64,000 bases of DNA from Streptomyces sp. NBC_01298 (GTDB lineage: Bacteria; Actinomycetota; Actinomycetes; Streptomycetales; Streptomycetaceae). Within the stretch, counting starts at the first letter, position 1. Each line of letters starts with the position of its first letter. Shown in pieces: positions 62,532 through 64,000 of the stretch. Position numbers and translations under genes: made by a program. The stretch is from assembly GCF_035978755.1 (NCBI RefSeq), contig NZ_CP108414.1:2232001-2296000 (forward strand), in the 5' to 3' direction. Under the pieces are notes generated by a model, which was not told the origin of the DNA, made no database searches, and was given only the letters and a program-made list of their open reading frames with translations.

Positions 62532-63683
62532 TCACGAGCTGTAGGCGCTGTTCTCGTGCACGTACTCGGCCGTCAGGTCGTTGGTCCAGATCACGGCCGA
62601 GGAGTCGCCGGAGCGCAGGTCCACGGTGATGGCGATGCGGCGGCCGGACAGATCGGCCTTGTCCCGCGACTCTCCCCCGGCGCCGTCCCGGCACACCCAG
62701 ACGCCGTTGATCGCCACGTCCAGCCGATCCGGGTCGAAGACGGCCGAGGTCGTGCCGATCGCCGACAGCACCCGGCCCCAGTTCGGGTCCTCGCCGTGCA
62801 GCGCGCACTTGAGGAGGTTGTTGCGGGCCACCGAGCGGCCCACCTCCACGGCGTCCGCCTCGGAGGCCGCGCCGACCACGGACACCTCGATCTCCTTGGA
62901 GGCGCCCTCGGCGTCCGCCACCAACTGGAGCGCCAGATCCCGGCACACGGCGTGGACGGCCGCGGTGAGTTCCGCGTGCTCGGGCGTGATGCCCGAGCTG
63001 CCCGAGGCGAGCAGCAGCACGGTGTCGTTGGTGGACATGCAGCCGTCCGAGTCCACCCGGTCGAAGGTGGTGTTCACCGCCTCGCGCAGCGCCGCGTCGA
63101 GCACGTCGGCGCTCGCGTCGGCGTCGGTGGTCAGGACCACCAGCATGGTGGCGAGGCCCGGGGCGAGCATCCCGGCGCCCTTGGCCATGCCTCCCACCGT
63201 CCAGCCGGGGCCGGTTGCCACCGCCGTCTTGTGGACGGAGTCCGTCGTCTTGATCGCGACGGCGGCCTCCTCGCCGCCCTCGGGCGACAGCCGGTCCGCG
63301 GCGGCGGCGATACCGGCCGTCACCCGGTCCATCGGCAGCCGGACACCGATGAGGCCGGTGGAGCACACCGCGACCTCGTCGGCGGCGGTGTCCACGGCCA
63401 GCGCGGTGCGCTCCGCCATCGCCCGGGTGTCCTCCGCGCCTCCGGGGCCCGTACAGGCGTTCGCGCCACCGGAGTTGAGGACGACGGCGGAGATCCGGCC
63501 GTCGGCGAGCACGCGGCGGGACCAGCGTACGGGCGCGGCCTGTACGCGGTTCGAGGTGAAGACACCGGCGGCGGCGCGCGACGGCCCCCGGTTCACCACC
63601 AGGGCCAGGTCCGGGTCACCGGACTCCTTGATGCCGGCGCGCACGGCGCCGGCAAGGAATCCGCGGGCGGCGGTCACACTCAC
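62532..63683 (-). CDS. argJ: Bifunctional glutamate N-acetyltransferase/ornithine acetyltransferase
   Basis: A 383-residue ArgJ that recycles the acetyl group from acetylornithine to glutamate. The self-cleavage site and Thr nucleophile are in [13 protein letters not shown] (cleavage before the T of TML). [20 protein letters not shown] opens the protein, and [14 protein letters not shown] lies in the beta half. GTG 63683 overlaps the argC stop. Confidence 0.94.
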   Translation of the reverse strand: MSVTAARGFLAGAVRAGIKESGDPDLALVVNRGPSRAAAGVFTSNRVQAAPVRWSRRVLADGRISAVVLNSGGANACTGPGGAEDTRAMAERTALAVDTAADEVAVCSTGLIGVRLPMDRVTAGIAAAADRLSPEGGEEAAVAIKTTDSVHKTAVATGPGWTVGGMAKGAGMLAPGLATMLVVLTTDADASADVLDAALREAVNTTFDRVDSDGCMSTNDTVLLLASGSSGITPEHAELTAAVHAVCRDLALQLVADAEGASKEIEVSVVGAASEADAVEVGRSVARNNLLKCALHGEDPNWGRVLSAIGTTSAVFDPDRLDVAINGVWVCRDGAGGESRDKADLSGRRIAITVDLRSGDSSAVIWTNDLTAEYVHENSAYSS

Positions 63684-64000
63684 GGAGCCACTCCATTCAT
63701 GGGCAGGCCCAGCCGTTCCGGCAGGCCGAGGGCTATGTTCATGCTCTGCACCGCGCCACCGGCGGTGCCCTTCGTCAGGTTGTCGATGGCGCTCACGCAG
63801 ATCAGCCTGCGGGCGTCCGGGTCCACGGCGATCTGCACCTGGGCGGCGTTCGAGCCGAGGACGGCCGCGGTGGTGGGCCACCGGCCGGGCGGCAGCAGCC
63901 GTACGAACGGCTGGTCGGCGTAAGCGGCTTCGAACACGGCGCGCACCTCCTCCTCCGCGAGCGTCTCGGCCGCCGGGCTCAGACGGGCCGAGCAGGTGGC
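63680..64000 (-). CDS. argC: N-acetyl-gamma-glutamyl-phosphate reductase, partial (C-terminal part)
   Basis: The 5' part lies beyond the right edge. The visible ~106 residues carry the ArgC C-terminus: [20 protein letters not shown], then [30 protein letters not shown]. It reduces acetylglutamyl phosphate to the semialdehyde. As first gene of argCJBD it should carry the operon promoter outside the window, where the presence of an ARG box or Iron box would be decisive. Confidence 0.93.
   Translation of the reverse strand, partial: ATCSARLSPAAETLAEEEVRAVFEAAYADQPFVRLLPPGRWPTTAAVLGSNAAQVQIAVDPDARRLICVSAIDNLTKGTAGGAVQSMNIALGLPERLGLPMNGVAP

Overview
The window is chromosomal DNA of a high-GC actinomycete, almost certainly a Streptomyces. 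The support is strong G/C at third codon positions, frequent GTG/TTG starts, 4-base ATGA/GTGA/TTGA gene overlaps, LLM/F420-type oxidoreductases, an Iron-box (DmdR/IdeR) regulon, a SepF paralogue, PaaX, Pnkp/Hen1 and families typical of this genus. No rRNA, tRNA, CRISPR array or prophage was seen.

Layout. 1-1.9 kb: the end of an operon for an HcnABC/opine-oxidase-like amine dehydrogenase, with a large palindromic intergenic element between two of its genes. 2-9.3 kb: secreted collagenase, Xaa-Pro aminopeptidase, and a membrane-embedded patatin-like phospholipase whose stop codon abuts an IS630-family element and a hairpin MITE (9.26-10.6 kb). 10.7-11.15 kb: a secreted Asn/Asp/Trp-rich repeat protein. 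11.3-20.6 kb: a CoA-thioester aromatic degradation cluster (RidA, acyl-CoA dehydrogenase, aryl-CoA ligase, PaaX regulator, fused FAD-monooxygenase/old-yellow-enzyme, enoyl-CoA hydratase) interrupted by three unrelated small genes. It fits 2-aminobenzoyl-CoA (anthranilate) or salicylyl-CoA catabolism. 21.3-23.7 kb: catabolic ornithine carbamoyltransferase and arginine deiminase with an ARG box. 24.5-28.6 kb: the Pnkp-Hen1 RNA repair pair. 28.7-38.3 kb: mixed genes, including an SDR pseudogene remnant, homocysteine S-methyltransferase, MazG-like protein plus an ATPase with an Ala/Pro-rich extension, a SepF paralogue and an Iron-box DUF2470 gene.

38.45-47 kb is a minus-strand sulfur-scavenging operon: TauD-type dioxygenase, FMN reductase, SsuABC-type transporter, FMN monooxygenase, and an AprA/AprB-like flavoprotein-ferredoxin pair. 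A leaderless 34-codon ORF with four TGT cysteine codons lies upstream and looks like a cysteine-sensing leader peptide. 47.2-53.6 kb: a ROK regulator, then methylmalonyl-CoA mutase mutA-mutB and its chaperone GTPase meaB. 53.8-57 kb: asparaginase facing an AsnC-type regulator, then a membrane protein.

57-64 kb: an Iron-box amidohydrolase, an 80-aa protein and an Sfp-type phosphopantetheinyl transferase in an overlapping operon, a second Iron-box gene for a short N-acetylglutamate-synthase-like acetyltransferase, and, convergent to it, argC(partial)-argJ-argB-argD without a following argR. Together these suggest iron-controlled siderophore maturation and ornithine supply. That link is inference; the boxes, motifs and gene order are seen directly.
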